This document shows positions 26,033-34,685 of a stretch of DNA of 35,934 nt, one piece after another. This stretch comes from Devosia sp. (lineage in GTDB: Bacteria; Pseudomonadota; Alphaproteobacteria; Rhizobiales; Devosiaceae). The position numbers and the translations under genes were made by a program. The stretch spans positions 1-35,934 of the forward strand of contig JAHCJW010000016.1 of assembly GCA_026126125.1 (NCBI GenBank), read 5' to 3'. The notes beneath the pieces are model-generated. The model ran no database searches and had not been told where the DNA came from. It saw only the letters and a program-made list of their open reading frames with translations. The first letter of the stretch is position 1, and each line of letters begins with the position of its first letter.

Positions 26033-27343
26033 ATGAACAAGATCGCCCTCACCGGGCTCGCCCGAGATCTCGCTGCCCGCGCCGATGCCGGAAAGCCGGT
26101 GCGCGTCGGCGTCATCGGCTCGGGCGAGATGGGCACCGACCTCGTCACCCAGATGAGCCTGATGCGCGGCATCGAGATGGCCGCCATCGCCACCCGCCGT
26201 CCCCATACCGCGCTCGATGCCATGACCATCGCCTATGGCGACGACGATCGCGGCAAGCTCGCCGACACCCCGGCCCAGGCCACCGCCGCCATCGAGGCCG
26301 GCAAGATCGCCATCACCTCGGCCGAAACCCTCGTCACCACGCCCAATATCGACGTGGTCATCGACGCCACCGGCAAGCCCGGCGTCGCCGCCGACTACGA
26401 CCTGACCGCCATGGAGCATGGCAAGCACCTGGTGATGATGAATGTCGAGGCCGACGTCACCATCGGGCCCTATCTCAAGGCACAGGCCGACCGGCTCGGC
26501 GTCGTCTATTCGGTCGGCGCCGGGGACGAGCCTTCCTCCTGCATGGAACTGATCGAGTTCGTCTCTGCCCTCGGCCTCGACATCGTCGCCGCCGGCAAGG
26601 GCAAGAACAACCCCTTGAAACACGACGCCGTGCCGGACGACTATCGCGAGGAAGCCGCCCGCCGGAACATGAACCCGCGCATGCTGGTGGAATTCGTCGA
26701 TGGCTCCAAGACCGCCGTCGAGATGGCGGCCATCGCCAATGCCACCGGCCTGCTGCCCGACATTCCGGGCATGCACGGCCCCAAGGCCGACCGCGACGAC
26801 ATGGCGAAAGTCCTCATCCCCAAGCGCGATGGCGGCATTCTCAACTCGTCGGGCGTGGTCGATTTCACCATCGGCAAGGGCGTGGCGCCGGGCGTCTTCG
26901 TCATCGTCAAGGCCAGCCATCCCCGCATCATCGAGCGCATGGACGATCTGCATATCGGGCATGGGCCCTATTATGCTTTCTTCCGCCCCTATCACCTGAC
27001 CAGTCTCGAAGTGCCGCTGACCTGCGCCCGCATCATGCTCACCGGCCGGCCCGACATGGTGCCTCTGCCGCGCCCCGTCGCCGAGGTCTGCGCCGTGGCC
27101 AAGCGCGATCTTGCGCCCGGCGAAACCTTGGATGCCATTGGCGAGACCTGCTATCGCTCCTTCACCATGACCGTGGCCGACGCGCGCGAAAAGGCGGCGC
27201 TGCCCGTTGGCCTGCTCGAAGGCGGCAAGGTGACCGCGCCGATCAGGAAGGGCGACCTGCTCACCGCCGCCAACAGCCAGCCGGACACCACCACCCGCCT
27301 CTTCGCCCTGCGCCAGGCCCAGGACAGCATGCTCGGACTTTGA
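26033..27343 (+). CDS. NAD(P)-dependent oxidoreductase, homoserine dehydrogenase-like, with SAF domain
   Basis: This is a 436-residue protein. The N-terminal Rossmann domain has VRVGVIGSGEMG (about 22-33), followed by NIDVVIDATGKPG and GKHLVMMNVEADVTIGP, as in the homoserine-dehydrogenase-like family (COG4091 type). The middle includes VYSVGAGDEPSSCMELIEF and GKGKNNPLKHDAVPDDY. The C-terminus (VAEVCAVAKRDLAPGETLDAIG ... APIRKGDLLT) is a SAF domain, as in sialic-acid synthase and FlgA. These enzymes are not threonine-pathway homoserine dehydrogenases. Several act in catabolism of unusual sugars or branched lactones, but the substrate here is unknown. The second ATG (26033) is chosen because homologues start at this point. 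A first ATG six codons upstream is also open. No strong ribosome site is visible for either. Confidence 0.8.
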   Translation: MNKIALTGLARDLAARADAGKPVRVGVIGSGEMGTDLVTQMSLMRGIEMAAIATRRPHTALDAMTIAYGDDDRGKLADTPAQATAAIEAGKIAITSAETLVTTPNIDVVIDATGKPGVAADYDLTAMEHGKHLVMMNVEADVTIGPYLKAQADRLGVVYSVGAGDEPSSCMELIEFVSALGLDIVAAGKGKNNPLKHDAVPDDYREEAARRNMNPRMLVEFVDGSKTAVEMAAIANATGLLPDIPGMHGPKADRDDMAKVLIPKRDGGILNSSGVVDFTIGKGVAPGVFVIVKASHPRIIERMDDLHIGHGPYYAFFRPYHLTSLEVPLTCARIMLTGRPDMVPLPRPVAEVCAVAKRDLAPGETLDAIGETCYRSFTMTVADAREKAALPVGLLEGGKVTAPIRKGDLLTAANSQPDTTTRLFALRQAQDSMLGL

Positions 27344-27380
27344 GAGCGGGGGCTTGCCAAGGCGCCCGCCAGCCCATAAT

Positions 27381-27401
27381 TCCTGATCAGTCAATTCAGG
27401 A
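27381..27401 (+). promoter_or_regulatory. Inverted repeat overlapping the ribosome site of the siderophore-interacting gene
   Basis: TCCTGA (27381-27386) and TCAGGA (27396-27401) are perfectly complementary with a 9-base spacer. The right arm contains the AGGA that serves as ribosome site for the ATG at 27409. It could be an RNA hairpin hiding the ribosome site or a dimeric repressor site. No known iron box is matched with certainty. Confidence 0.3.
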
Positions 27402-27408
27402 TTACGTC

Positions 27409-28215
27409 ATGAGCGAAGCCATCGACCCCCGCGCCCCGCAACGCCTCCGCCACGACACCAGGCTGCGCCTGCTCACCGTCACCCATGTCACCGACATCAC
27501 CCCGCTGATGCGCCGGTTTCGCCTCGAAGGCGACATGGAGGGCTTCGTCTCCCCCGCTCACGCCGACCACATCAAGGCCTTTTTCTTCCCCGAAGGCGTC
27601 GAGCCGCGCCTGGTGCCGGTAGGGGCCAACGGCGCCGAATTCGCCCCGGGCGAACGCCCGGAAATGCGTGACTACACGCCGCGCTACTGGAACGTCGCCG
27701 AAGGCTGGATCGAGCTCGATTTCGTGCTGCATGGCGATGGCCCTGCCTCGAGCTGGGCGGCGACCGCCGGCCCAGGCAAGACCCTGGTCATCGGCGGTCC
27801 GCGCGGCTCGGTCGTCGTTCCGGCCGCCTATGACTGGTATCTGCTGGTGGGCGACGAAACCGCCCTGCCGGCCATCGGTCGGCGCATCGAGGAACTGCCG
27901 GCGGGCGCAAAGGTGATCGCCCTCGTCGAGGTCGACAACCCGGCCGAGGAACAGAGCTTTGCAACCGCCGCCGCGCTCGAACTCACCTATCTGCACCGCA
28001 ATGGTGCCCCGGCCGGAACCACGACCCTCTTGCAGGACGCGGTGGCGGCACGCGCTTTCCCGCAGGGGGACGCCTATGCCTATATCGCGGGCGAAAGCAC
28101 GATGAGCAAGGCGGTGCGCGCGCATCTGACCGAGACACGCGGCTTCAATCCCGAATGGGTCAAGGCGGCCGGCTATTGGCTGCTCGGCGTCGCCGACGCC
28201 CACGAGCCGCACTGA
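27409..28215 (+). CDS. Siderophore-interacting protein (FAD-binding ferric reductase)
   Basis: This is a 268-residue cytoplasmic flavoprotein of the ViuB/YqjH (SIP) family. Residues 15-130 form the FAD barrel, with RDYTPRYW (87-94) as the R-x-Y-T-x-R flavin motif. The NAD(P)-side domain has WYLLVGDETALPAIGRRIE (143-161). The late block AYIAGESTMSKAVRAHLTETRGFNPEWVKAAGYWLLG is the SIP C-terminal signature. It reduces ferric siderophores or ferric chelates taken into the cell so that iron is released. ATG 27409 has CAGGA seven bases upstream. It follows the oxidoreductase gene by 65 bases and may be cotranscribed. No TonB receptor or siderophore transporter is in the window. Confidence 0.9.
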   Translation: MSEAIDPRAPQRLRHDTRLRLLTVTHVTDITPLMRRFRLEGDMEGFVSPAHADHIKAFFFPEGVEPRLVPVGANGAEFAPGERPEMRDYTPRYWNVAEGWIELDFVLHGDGPASSWAATAGPGKTLVIGGPRGSVVVPAAYDWYLLVGDETALPAIGRRIEELPAGAKVIALVEVDNPAEEQSFATAAALELTYLHRNGAPAGTTTLLQDAVAARAFPQGDAYAYIAGESTMSKAVRAHLTETRGFNPEWVKAAGYWLLGVADAHEPH

Positions 28216-28227
28216 GAGCCCCGCTTT

Positions 28228-28249
28228 GGGCAGCCTATTGCGGCTGCCC
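28228..28249. terminator. Hairpin between convergent SIP and psuK genes
   Basis: GGGCAGCC (28228-28235) and GGCTGCCC (28242-28249) form a perfect 8-bp stem with a 6-base loop. The stem overlaps the psuK stop codon (28235-28237). The two convergent genes end only 19 bases apart, so a shared 3' hairpin makes sense, although neither side has a T run. Confidence 0.4.
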
Positions 28250-29119
28250 GCCCAGCGCCTGAACCGCTTCCGCCCCTTTGGCGATCGCCTGTGCAAGGCA
28301 TGCCTCATGCGGCTCGCCCTTGAGCAGCGCCGCCACGAACCCGGCGGCAAAGGCATCGCCGGCGCCGGTGGTGTCGACCACAGCAACCACGGGCGCGGGC
28401 TGGCTGAACACGATGCCGTCCTTGCCCCCGAGCGCCGCGCCGAGCCGGCCGCGCTTGATCACCACCTGGGTGAACTGCTGCCCCAGATCGCGCATCTGCT
28501 GCTCGATATCGGCCGTGCCCGTCAGCATTTCGGCCTCGCTTTCATTGGCGAAGATCCAGTCGCCCGGCCCCACCCAGTCGCGAAACACCGTCGGGCCGAC
28601 CTCGTCGAGAAAACCGATCGAAGCCGGATCGATGGCGATGGCGATGCCGCGCGCCCGCGCCTCGGCCAGCAAGGCCTGCACGGCGTCTCGCGGCCCCGGC
28701 GCGAAAAAGCTGTAGCCCGAGACCATCAGCAGCGCCACGCCCTCGAGCAGCCCCACCGGCAGGTCCGCCGTGCACAGGTTGAGATTGGCGCCCCGGTCGG
28801 TGAGAAAGCTGCGCTCGCCATCGGGCGAAATGAGGGTGACGAGCACGCCCGAGGGCTGTTCACCATCGCCGGTCAGCGCCGGCACCACCCCCAGGCCGCG
28901 AAAGTAATTCTCATACATGCCGCGCTCGTCCGCCCCGACCCTTGCCGCGAACAGCACATCGGCGCCGACCGCGCCCAGCCACACCGCCTGGTTGGCACCC
29001 GAACCGCCCGGGCGGTTGCGAATGGTAGCGCGCCGATCCGAGCCGAGCACGATCGGCCCTTCGGGCTTGACGATGATGTCGGTCATCACGTCGCCGACGA
29101 CAAGAACCCGTGCGCTCAT
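28235..29119 (-). CDS. psuK: PfkB-family kinase, probable pseudouridine kinase
   Basis: This is a 294-residue ribokinase-fold sugar or nucleoside kinase. It has the N-terminal substrate motif RPGGSGANQAVWLGAVGADV (37-55), the anion hole and catalytic base in DTTGAGDAFAAGF (249-261, base D255), and WIFANESEAEMLTG. The specificity call rests on its neighbour: its ATG overlaps the end of psuG by 4 bases (29116-29119), and psuG-psuK pairs degrade pseudouridine. PsuK makes pseudouridine 5'-phosphate, and PsuG splits it to uracil and ribose 5-phosphate. On sequence alone it could be another sugar kinase. It is intact although psuG is frameshifted. Confidence 0.82.
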   Translation of the reverse strand: MSARVLVVGDVMTDIIVKPEGPIVLGSDRRATIRNRPGGSGANQAVWLGAVGADVLFAARVGADERGMYENYFRGLGVVPALTGDGEQPSGVLVTLISPDGERSFLTDRGANLNLCTADLPVGLLEGVALLMVSGYSFFAPGPRDAVQALLAEARARGIAIAIDPASIGFLDEVGPTVFRDWVGPGDWIFANESEAEMLTGTADIEQQMRDLGQQFTQVVIKRGRLGAALGGKDGIVFSQPAPVVAVVDTTGAGDAFAAGFVAALLKGEPHEACLAQAIAKGAEAVQALGGQPQ

Positions 29120-30062
29120 GCGCGGCGCAGGGGCGGCTTGGTCGCATGGCGCTCGGCCAGCGCCACCGCGATGCCGGCTGCAACCTTTGCATTGTTCTCG
29201 ACCAGCGCGATATTGGCCTTGAGCGAGCGGCCCTCGGTCAATTCGAAAATGCGCTGCAACAGATAAGGCGTCACCGCCTTGCGGCTGACCCCGGCCTGTT
29301 CGGCGTCGGCGACGGCCTGGGCGATGCGGCCCTCGATCTGGGCGGCGTCGAGCTCGTCCGCCTCCGGAATGGGATTGGCCACCAGTACCCCGCCCATATT
29401 GAGGTCGGTCTGGATGGCCACGAGCCGGGCGATCTCGGCCAGGTCATCGAAGCGATGATCGACCTTGTGACCGCTCTTGCGCGCCCAGAAGGCCGGAAAA
29501 TCCTCGGTGCCGTAACCGACCACCGGCACGCCATTGGTTTCGAGCACTTCCAGGGTCTTGCCGATATCGAGGATCGACTTGGCTCCGGCGCAAACCACCG
29601 CCACCGGCGTGCGGCTCAATTCTTCGAGGTCGGCGGATATATCGAACGTCTCTTCGGCGCCGCGATGCACGCCGCCAATGCCGCCCGTGGCAAACACGGC
29701 AATACCGGCCAGCGCCGCGATCTGCATGGTGGTGGCCACGGTGGTGCCGGCGGTTTCCCCGTTCACCAGCAAGGCGGCCACATCGCGCCTGCTCGCCTTG
29801 GCTGCCTGCCCCCGGTTTGAGCCAGGCGCTCCAGATCCTCGCCCGAAACGCCGACGCAAAGCCGCCCATCCATGATGGCGATGGTGGCGGGCACCGCGCC
29901 ATTGTCACGGATCACCTGCTCGACATTGCGCGCCATATCGAGGTTCTGTGGATAGGGCATGCCATGGGTGATGATGGTGGATTCGAGCGCCACGACCGGC
30001 TTGCCGGCCGCCAGTGCCGCCTTCACCTCGCCCGATATCGAAAGATAGGCCTTGCCACTCAT
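29116..30062 (-). pseudogene. psuG: Pseudouridine-5'-phosphate glycosidase with a -1 frameshift
   Basis: The N-terminal third (from ATG 30060-30062, [43 protein letters not shown]) and the rest ([83 protein letters not shown]) are both excellent PsuG sequence but in different frames. The break is at a run of five C (29809-29813; five G on the coding strand). One more G would restore ...[13 protein letters not shown]... and give a 315-residue protein, against 312 in E. coli. As written, the first part runs into unrelated codons and stops near 29763. Because the change is one base in a homopolymer and everything else is conserved, it is either a very recent mutation, a phase-variable tract or a sequencing error. 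Confidence 0.85.
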
Positions 30063-30254
30063 GTCGTCTTGCTCCGCAAATTTTCAGGCCCCGCGTCCGG
30101 CGCCCAGTTTAGAGCAGCTTTTGCGCCCCGGTAAGCATGGTGGTCAAGCCCTGCAAAAACTTCTGTTTGCATGCCTTGTCCCCCCCTTGATTTGGCATTA
30201 ATTTGCCCGCGATCTCGTGAGGGGGAAAGGGCACTTCGCTGACCAGATCCATTG

Positions 30255-30283
30255 TTGACGGCATGAATTTCATGCCTCGATAC
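30255..30283 (+). promoter_or_regulatory. Promoter of the pot operon with palindromic operator in the spacer
   Basis: TTGACG (30255-30260), a 17-base spacer and CGATAC (30278-30283) fit a housekeeping sigma promoter. The spacer is almost entirely occupied by GGCATGAATTTCATGCC (30260-30276), a perfect 8-bp inverted repeat around one central base. A protein bound there would block RNA polymerase. The transcript would carry a leader of about 225 bases before potF. The regulator is unknown; a GntR-, TetR- or LysR-type repressor responding to polyamine is conceivable. Confidence 0.5.
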
Positions 30284-30375
30284 GCGCCCGGCTCCGGGCA
30301 GATCGCTGCGACCCTGTCGAGTGCCTTGCGGCGCTCCCGCCCTTTATATCCGCGATTCCTGCACCATCTGCCGAG

Positions 30376-30421
30376 CCCTCAAAGATGAGGGTTCGGGGCT
30401 GAGCCGCGGCCAGACCGCGGC
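30376..30421 (+). other. Structured leader of the pot operon
   Basis: Two consecutive perfect hairpins lie in the potF leader. CCCTCA-aaga-TGAGGG is at 30376-30391, and GCCGCGG-ccaga-CCGCGGC at 30403-30421, followed by GC-rich ggcgcgtcaccccgcgcgcc, which can fold as well. There is no T run, so these are not terminators on their own. They could be an attenuator, protein-binding or stability elements. Apart from these and the promoter, the 452-base gap 30063-30514 shows no gene. Confidence 0.35.
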
Positions 30422-30514
30422 AGGCGCGTCACCCCGCGCGCCAAACCGGCCGTCTTCAACGACCGCCATCGCCACGGGTACACCTCTTCTTATTTTTATT
30501 GGAGCTTCTCGATC

Positions 30515-31606
30515 ATGAACAAGTCGCTCGCCTTTGCCTTGGGCGCTCTGATCGCCGCCAGCCCTGCCATCGCGCAGGACGAACCGGTGCTGAACGTCTA
30601 CAACTGGTCCGACTATATTGCCGAGGACACCATCGCCAATTTCGAGGCGGAAACCGGCATCAAGGTCAATTACGACGTCTATGACAGCAATGAGATCGTC
30701 GACGCCAAGCTCCTGGCCGGCAATTCGGGCTATGACATCGTGGTGCCCTCGGGCAATTTCGTCGAACGCCAGATCAAGTTCGGCCTCATCGCCCCGCTCG
30801 ACAAATCCAAATTGACCAATCTGGATAATCTTGACCCCACCGTCATGGAAGCGGCGGCTCAGCACGACCCGGACAATGCCCACGCCGTGCCCTATATGAT
30901 CAATACGATCGGCCTGGGCTACAATGTCGAAAAGGCCAAGGCGGCCCTGGGCGAAGGCGCCGAGCTCGACAGCTGGGATCTGCTGTTCAAGCCTGAAATT
31001 GCCCAGAAGCTCGCCTCCTGCGGCATCACCGTGCTCGACAGCCCCTCCGAAGTCATGGGCATCGCCCTCAACTATCTCGGCATCGCCGCCAATTCGGAGT
31101 CTCCCGACGACCTTTCCAAGGGCGAGGCGCTGCTCAACTCGGTGAAGCCCTATATCCGTTACTACCACTCGTCCCAATATATCGACGATCTGGGCAATGG
31201 CGAGGTTTGCCTGTCGCTGGGCTATTCGGGCGATATCTTCATCGCCGCCGACGCTGCGGCGCAGGCCGGCCAGGGCGTCGAGATCGAATATGTCATCCCC
31301 AAGGAAGGTGCGGCGACCCTGTTCGACTTCCTCGCCATTCCGGCCGACGCGCCCCACAAGGACAACGCCCACAAGTTCATCGACTATATCCTGCGTCCCG
31401 AAGTCGTGGCGGCGATCACCAATTACGTCTATTACGCCAACCCCAATATCCCGGCGACCGAATTTGTGGACGAAGAAGTCAAGTCCAATCCGGGCATTTA
31501 CCCGCCCGCGGATATCCTGGCCAAGGCCTTTGTCATGTCGGCGCATTCGCCCGAATATGAAGAGCTCTTGACCCGAACCTGGACCCGCATCAAAACGGGC
31601 CAGTAA
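30515..31606 (+). CDS. potF: Polyamine ABC transporter periplasmic binding protein (PotF-like)
   Basis: This is a 363-residue class 2 periplasmic binding protein. The signal peptide MNKSLAFALGALIAASPAIA is cleaved before QDEPVLNVYNWSDYIAEDTI; the NWSDYI block (W31, D33, Y34) forms the polyamine site in PotF and PotD. YDIVVPSGNFVERQ, PYMINTIGLGYNVEKA and LSLGYSGDIFIAADAA (with the ligand-binding aspartate) follow. In E. coli PotF the last block is GWAGD; here Tyr replaces the Trp that stacks on putrescine, so specificity may differ (putrescine, spermidine or another diamine). The RBS TTGGAG is 11 bases before the ATG. It is the first gene of potFGHI. Confidence 0.9.
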   Translation: MNKSLAFALGALIAASPAIAQDEPVLNVYNWSDYIAEDTIANFEAETGIKVNYDVYDSNEIVDAKLLAGNSGYDIVVPSGNFVERQIKFGLIAPLDKSKLTNLDNLDPTVMEAAAQHDPDNAHAVPYMINTIGLGYNVEKAKAALGEGAELDSWDLLFKPEIAQKLASCGITVLDSPSEVMGIALNYLGIAANSESPDDLSKGEALLNSVKPYIRYYHSSQYIDDLGNGEVCLSLGYSGDIFIAADAAAQAGQGVEIEYVIPKEGAATLFDFLAIPADAPHKDNAHKFIDYILRPEVVAAITNYVYYANPNIPATEFVDEEVKSNPGIYPPADILAKAFVMSAHSPEYEELLTRTWTRIKTGQ

Positions 31607-31616
31607 TTCAATCCAA

Positions 31617-31652
31617 AAGGGGCGGCCACCACCGCCCCTTCAGCTTTATTTC
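31617..31652 (+). terminator. Intercistronic hairpin between potF and potG
   Basis: AAGGGGCGG (31617-31625) and CCGCCCCTT (31632-31640) form a perfect 9-bp stem with a 6-base loop, followed by CAGCTTTATTT. The T content is moderate, so partial termination or 3'-end protection of the potF message is likely. This would yield more binding protein than transporter, as is common for ABC operons. Confidence 0.6.
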
Positions 31653-31662
31653 AGAGTCCGCC

Positions 31663-32814
31663 ATGGCCAAGAAGCCGCAGCTAGCAGTGGATACGCGCCC
31701 ATGGCGCGACCCGGCAAACAACAAGCCCTTCGTGCGCATCAAGAACGTCACCAAGAAATTTGGCGACGTCTCCGCCGTGCATGACGTGTCGCTCGACATC
31801 TACCGATCGGAGCTCTTCTGCCTGCTGGGCGGCTCAGGCTCGGGCAAGTCGACGCTGCTGCGCATGCTGGCGGGCTTCGAGAACCCGACTTCGGGCACCA
31901 TCGAGATCGATGGCCAGGACATGACTGACGTGCCGCCCTATAACCGGCCCGTCAACATGATGTTCCAGTCCTATGCGCTGTTCCCGCATATGAGCGTCGA
32001 GCAGAACATCGCCTATGGCCTCAAGCGCGATCATTTGCCCAAGGGTGAGATCGCGGCGCGCGTGGCCGAGCTGCTGGCGCTGGTCAAGCTGCAGGATTAT
32101 GGCAAGCGCAAGCCGCACCAGCTCTCCGGCGGCCAGCGCCAGCGCGTCGCCCTGGCCCGGGCCCTGGCCAAGCGCCCCAAACTGCTGCTCCTCGACGAGC
32201 CGCTCGGCGCGCTCGACAAGAAGCTGCGCGAGGAAACCCAGTTCGAACTGGTGAAAATCCAGGAACAGCTGGGGGTCACCTTCATCGTCGTCACCCACGA
32301 CCAGGAAGAGGCCATGACCCTGGCCACCCGTATCGGGGTGATGAACCAGGGCGAAATCGCCATGATCGGCGAGCCCACCGACATCTATGAATTCCCCAAT
32401 TCGCGCTTCGTCGCCAATTTCATCGGCTCGGCCAACATGGTCGAGGGCACCGTCACCGCGGACGAGCCGGACCATGTGCGCATCCGTTCGGCCGAGCTGG
32501 GCTGCGACATCTATGTCGGCCACGGCGTCGACTGCGCCCCCGACCAGATCCTGTGGTGGGCCATCCGCCCGGAAAAAATGGCGCTGAGCCGGGAAAAGCC
32601 GGAAAGCCCGTTCGACGCCAATGTCACCACCGGCATCGTCGAGGAAATCGCCTATCTCGGCGACATTTCGGTCTATCAGGTGGCGCTCGAAAGCGGCAAG
32701 CGCATCCGCGTCAGCCAGACCAATTCGGTGCGCGGCAATCCCGACGCCATCACCTGGGAAGAAAAGGTCTATGTGACCTGGCATGACAATGCCGGCTCGG
32801 TGCTGACGGTATGA
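31663..32814 (+). CDS. potG: Polyamine ABC transporter ATPase
   Basis: This is a 383-residue ABC ATPase of the PotA/PotG group. It has Walker [10 protein letters not shown] (56-64), signature LSGGQ (154-158), Walker B LLLLDEP (174-180), H-loop [10 protein letters not shown] and a C-terminal TOBE regulatory domain (about 300-383; [31 protein letters not shown]). [27 protein letters not shown] is typical of polyamine importers. It powers PotH/PotI in the inner membrane. Its stop overlaps the potH start (32811-32814, ATGA), indicating coupling. Confidence 0.93.
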   Translation: MAKKPQLAVDTRPWRDPANNKPFVRIKNVTKKFGDVSAVHDVSLDIYRSELFCLLGGSGSGKSTLLRMLAGFENPTSGTIEIDGQDMTDVPPYNRPVNMMFQSYALFPHMSVEQNIAYGLKRDHLPKGEIAARVAELLALVKLQDYGKRKPHQLSGGQRQRVALARALAKRPKLLLLDEPLGALDKKLREETQFELVKIQEQLGVTFIVVTHDQEEAMTLATRIGVMNQGEIAMIGEPTDIYEFPNSRFVANFIGSANMVEGTVTADEPDHVRIRSAELGCDIYVGHGVDCAPDQILWWAIRPEKMALSREKPESPFDANVTTGIVEEIAYLGDISVYQVALESGKRIRVSQTNSVRGNPDAITWEEKVYVTWHDNAGSVLTV

Positions 32815-33767
32815 GCACGACCCACGAACCCACCATTCCGCCGCCGCGCCGCCTGCGCCCCTGGAACGCCGTCGAGCGGCGCCTGGCCAGGGTCGGCATC
32901 ACCGGTCGCATGCTGGTGCTCGCCGCGCCGGTCTTGTGGCTCCTGGTCTTCTTCCTCGTGCCGCTGGCCGTGGTCTTCGGCATTTCGCTGGCCACCAAGC
33001 AATTCGGCCGCCCACCCTATTCGCCGCTTCTCACCACCACAGAGGAAGGCACGGTGCAACTGACGCTGCACCTGTCCAACTATATCCGCCTGTTTACCGA
33101 CAATCTCTATGTCGCGGCCTATCTCTCCTCGATTCGCATCGCCTTCATCGCCACCGTCATCACGCTTCTGGTCGGCTATCCCATGGCCTATGCCATCGCG
33201 CGCGCGCCGGACAAATGGCGCAATGTGCTGCTGATGCTGGTGGTATTGCCCTTCTTCACCTCGTTCCTCCTGCGCGTCTATGCGCTGTCGGGCTTCATGC
33301 GCGGCAACGGCGTCATCAATCAGGTGCTGGGCATTTTCGGCATACCGCCCCTCGCCATGATGCAAACCGATTTCGCCGTCTATGTCGGCATCGTCTATAC
33401 TTACCTGCCCTTCATGATCCTGCCGCTCTATACGACGCTGGTGAAGCTCGACACCTCGCTGTTCGAAGCGGCCGCCGATCTGGGCGCCCGTCCGCTGCGC
33501 ACCTTCCTTTCGGTCACCCTGCCCCTGTCCATCCCCGGCATCATCGCCGGCTCCATGCTGGTCTTCATCCCCGCGATTGGTGAATTCGTCATTCCATCGC
33601 TGCTGGGGGGACCCGAAACGCTGATGATCGGCCGCGTGCTCTGGGACGAGTTCTTCTCGGCCGCCAACTGGCCCCGCGCCGCCTCGGTCGCTGTCGCCAT
33701 GCTGGTCGTCGTCGTCGTGCCCATCATGCTGTTGCAAAGGGTGCAGGGCGCGATGGTGGAGAAGTAA
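32811..33767 (+). CDS. potH: Polyamine ABC transporter permease PotH
   Basis: This is a 318-residue inner-membrane permease of the binding-protein-dependent family. It has a cytoplasmic N-terminus, a first helix (LVLAAPVLWLLVFFLVPLAVVFGISLA), and further helices ending with the EAA loop FEAAADLGARPLRTFLSVTLPLSIPGI that contacts PotG. FLLRVYALSGFMRGNGVINQVL and MILPLYTTLVKLD are typical of PotB/PotH. It is coupled to potG by a 4-base overlap and is followed by potI after one base. Confidence 0.92.
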   Translation: MSTTHEPTIPPPRRLRPWNAVERRLARVGITGRMLVLAAPVLWLLVFFLVPLAVVFGISLATKQFGRPPYSPLLTTTEEGTVQLTLHLSNYIRLFTDNLYVAAYLSSIRIAFIATVITLLVGYPMAYAIARAPDKWRNVLLMLVVLPFFTSFLLRVYALSGFMRGNGVINQVLGIFGIPPLAMMQTDFAVYVGIVYTYLPFMILPLYTTLVKLDTSLFEAAADLGARPLRTFLSVTLPLSIPGIIAGSMLVFIPAIGEFVIPSLLGGPETLMIGRVLWDEFFSAANWPRAASVAVAMLVVVVVPIMLLQRVQGAMVEK

Positions 33768-33768
33768 G

Positions 33769-34581
33769 ATGTTTTCTCGTGGCTGGTTTCTGCCCATCGC
33801 CGCCGCCCTGGGCTTTTCCTTCCTCTATGCGCCCATCGTGTCGCTGGTCATCTTCTCGTTCAACGAGTCGAGCCTGGTCACGGTCTGGTCCGGCTTTTCG
33901 ACCAAATGGTATGGCGCGCTGTTCAACGACCCGCAATTGCTGGGCGCGGCCTGGCTGAGCCTGCAGATCGCCGCGCTCAGCGCGACGATCGCTCTGGTGC
34001 TGGGCACGCTGGCCGCCGTGGCGTTGGTGCGCTTCCGCCGCTTCCGCGGCCGGACGCTGTTTTCCGGCATGGTCTCGGCGCCGCTGGTCATGCCCGATGT
34101 CATCACCGGCCTGTCGCTGCTGCTGCTGTTCGTCGCCATGGAAGGCCTGCTCGGCTGGCCGCAGGGCCGGGGCATGCTCACCATCGTCATCGCCCACGCC
34201 ACTTTCTGCACGGCCTATGTCTGTGTCGTGGTGCAGTCGCGCCTGTCCGACTTCGACCGGAGCCTCGAGGAAGCGGCGATGGATCTGGGCGCCTCGCCGG
34301 TGCGCACCTTTTTCGACGTCACCCTGCCCATCATCGCCCCGGCGCTGATCTCGGGCTGGCTCCTGGGTTTCACGCTGTCGCTCGACGATCTGGTCATCGC
34401 CAGCTTCGTCTCCGGCCCCGGTTCCTCGACACTGCCCATGGTCATCTTCTCCAAGGTCCGGCTCGGCGTCTCGCCCGACGTCAATGCGCTGGCCACGATC
34501 ATCGTCGGCATCGTCGCCCTGGGCGTGCTTGCCGCCACCCTGATCCAGCTCAGGAGCAAGCCGAAAAAGGCGCGGGCCTGA
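33769..34581 (+). CDS. potI: Polyamine ABC transporter permease PotI
   Basis: This is a 270-residue inner-membrane permease, partner of PotH. The N-terminal block FLYAPIVSLVIFSFNESSLV and FSTKWYGALFNDPQLLGAAWLSLQIA are PotC/PotI signatures. The EAA loop is LEEAAMDLGASPVRTFFDVTLPIIAPAL, and the last part, LDDLVIASFVSGPGSSTLPMVIFSKVRLGVSPDVNALAT, is strongly conserved in the family. The ATG is one base after the potH stop. No clear terminator follows. A small TGGCGCCA palindrome and a TTTT run lie at about 34608-34631. Confidence 0.92.
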   Translation: MFSRGWFLPIAAALGFSFLYAPIVSLVIFSFNESSLVTVWSGFSTKWYGALFNDPQLLGAAWLSLQIAALSATIALVLGTLAAVALVRFRRFRGRTLFSGMVSAPLVMPDVITGLSLLLLFVAMEGLLGWPQGRGMLTIVIAHATFCTAYVCVVVQSRLSDFDRSLEEAAMDLGASPVRTFFDVTLPIIAPALISGWLLGFTLSLDDLVIASFVSGPGSSTLPMVIFSKVRLGVSPDVNALATIIVGIVALGVLAATLIQLRSKPKKARA

Positions 34582-34685
34582 GCCGCACCGAATTCGCCTT
34601 CTCCGCCCTTGGCGCCAGGGTGACCCTTTTGTGACTTTACAGCCTCTCCGAACCGGGGCATGCTCAAGCCATGTTCAACCAACTA

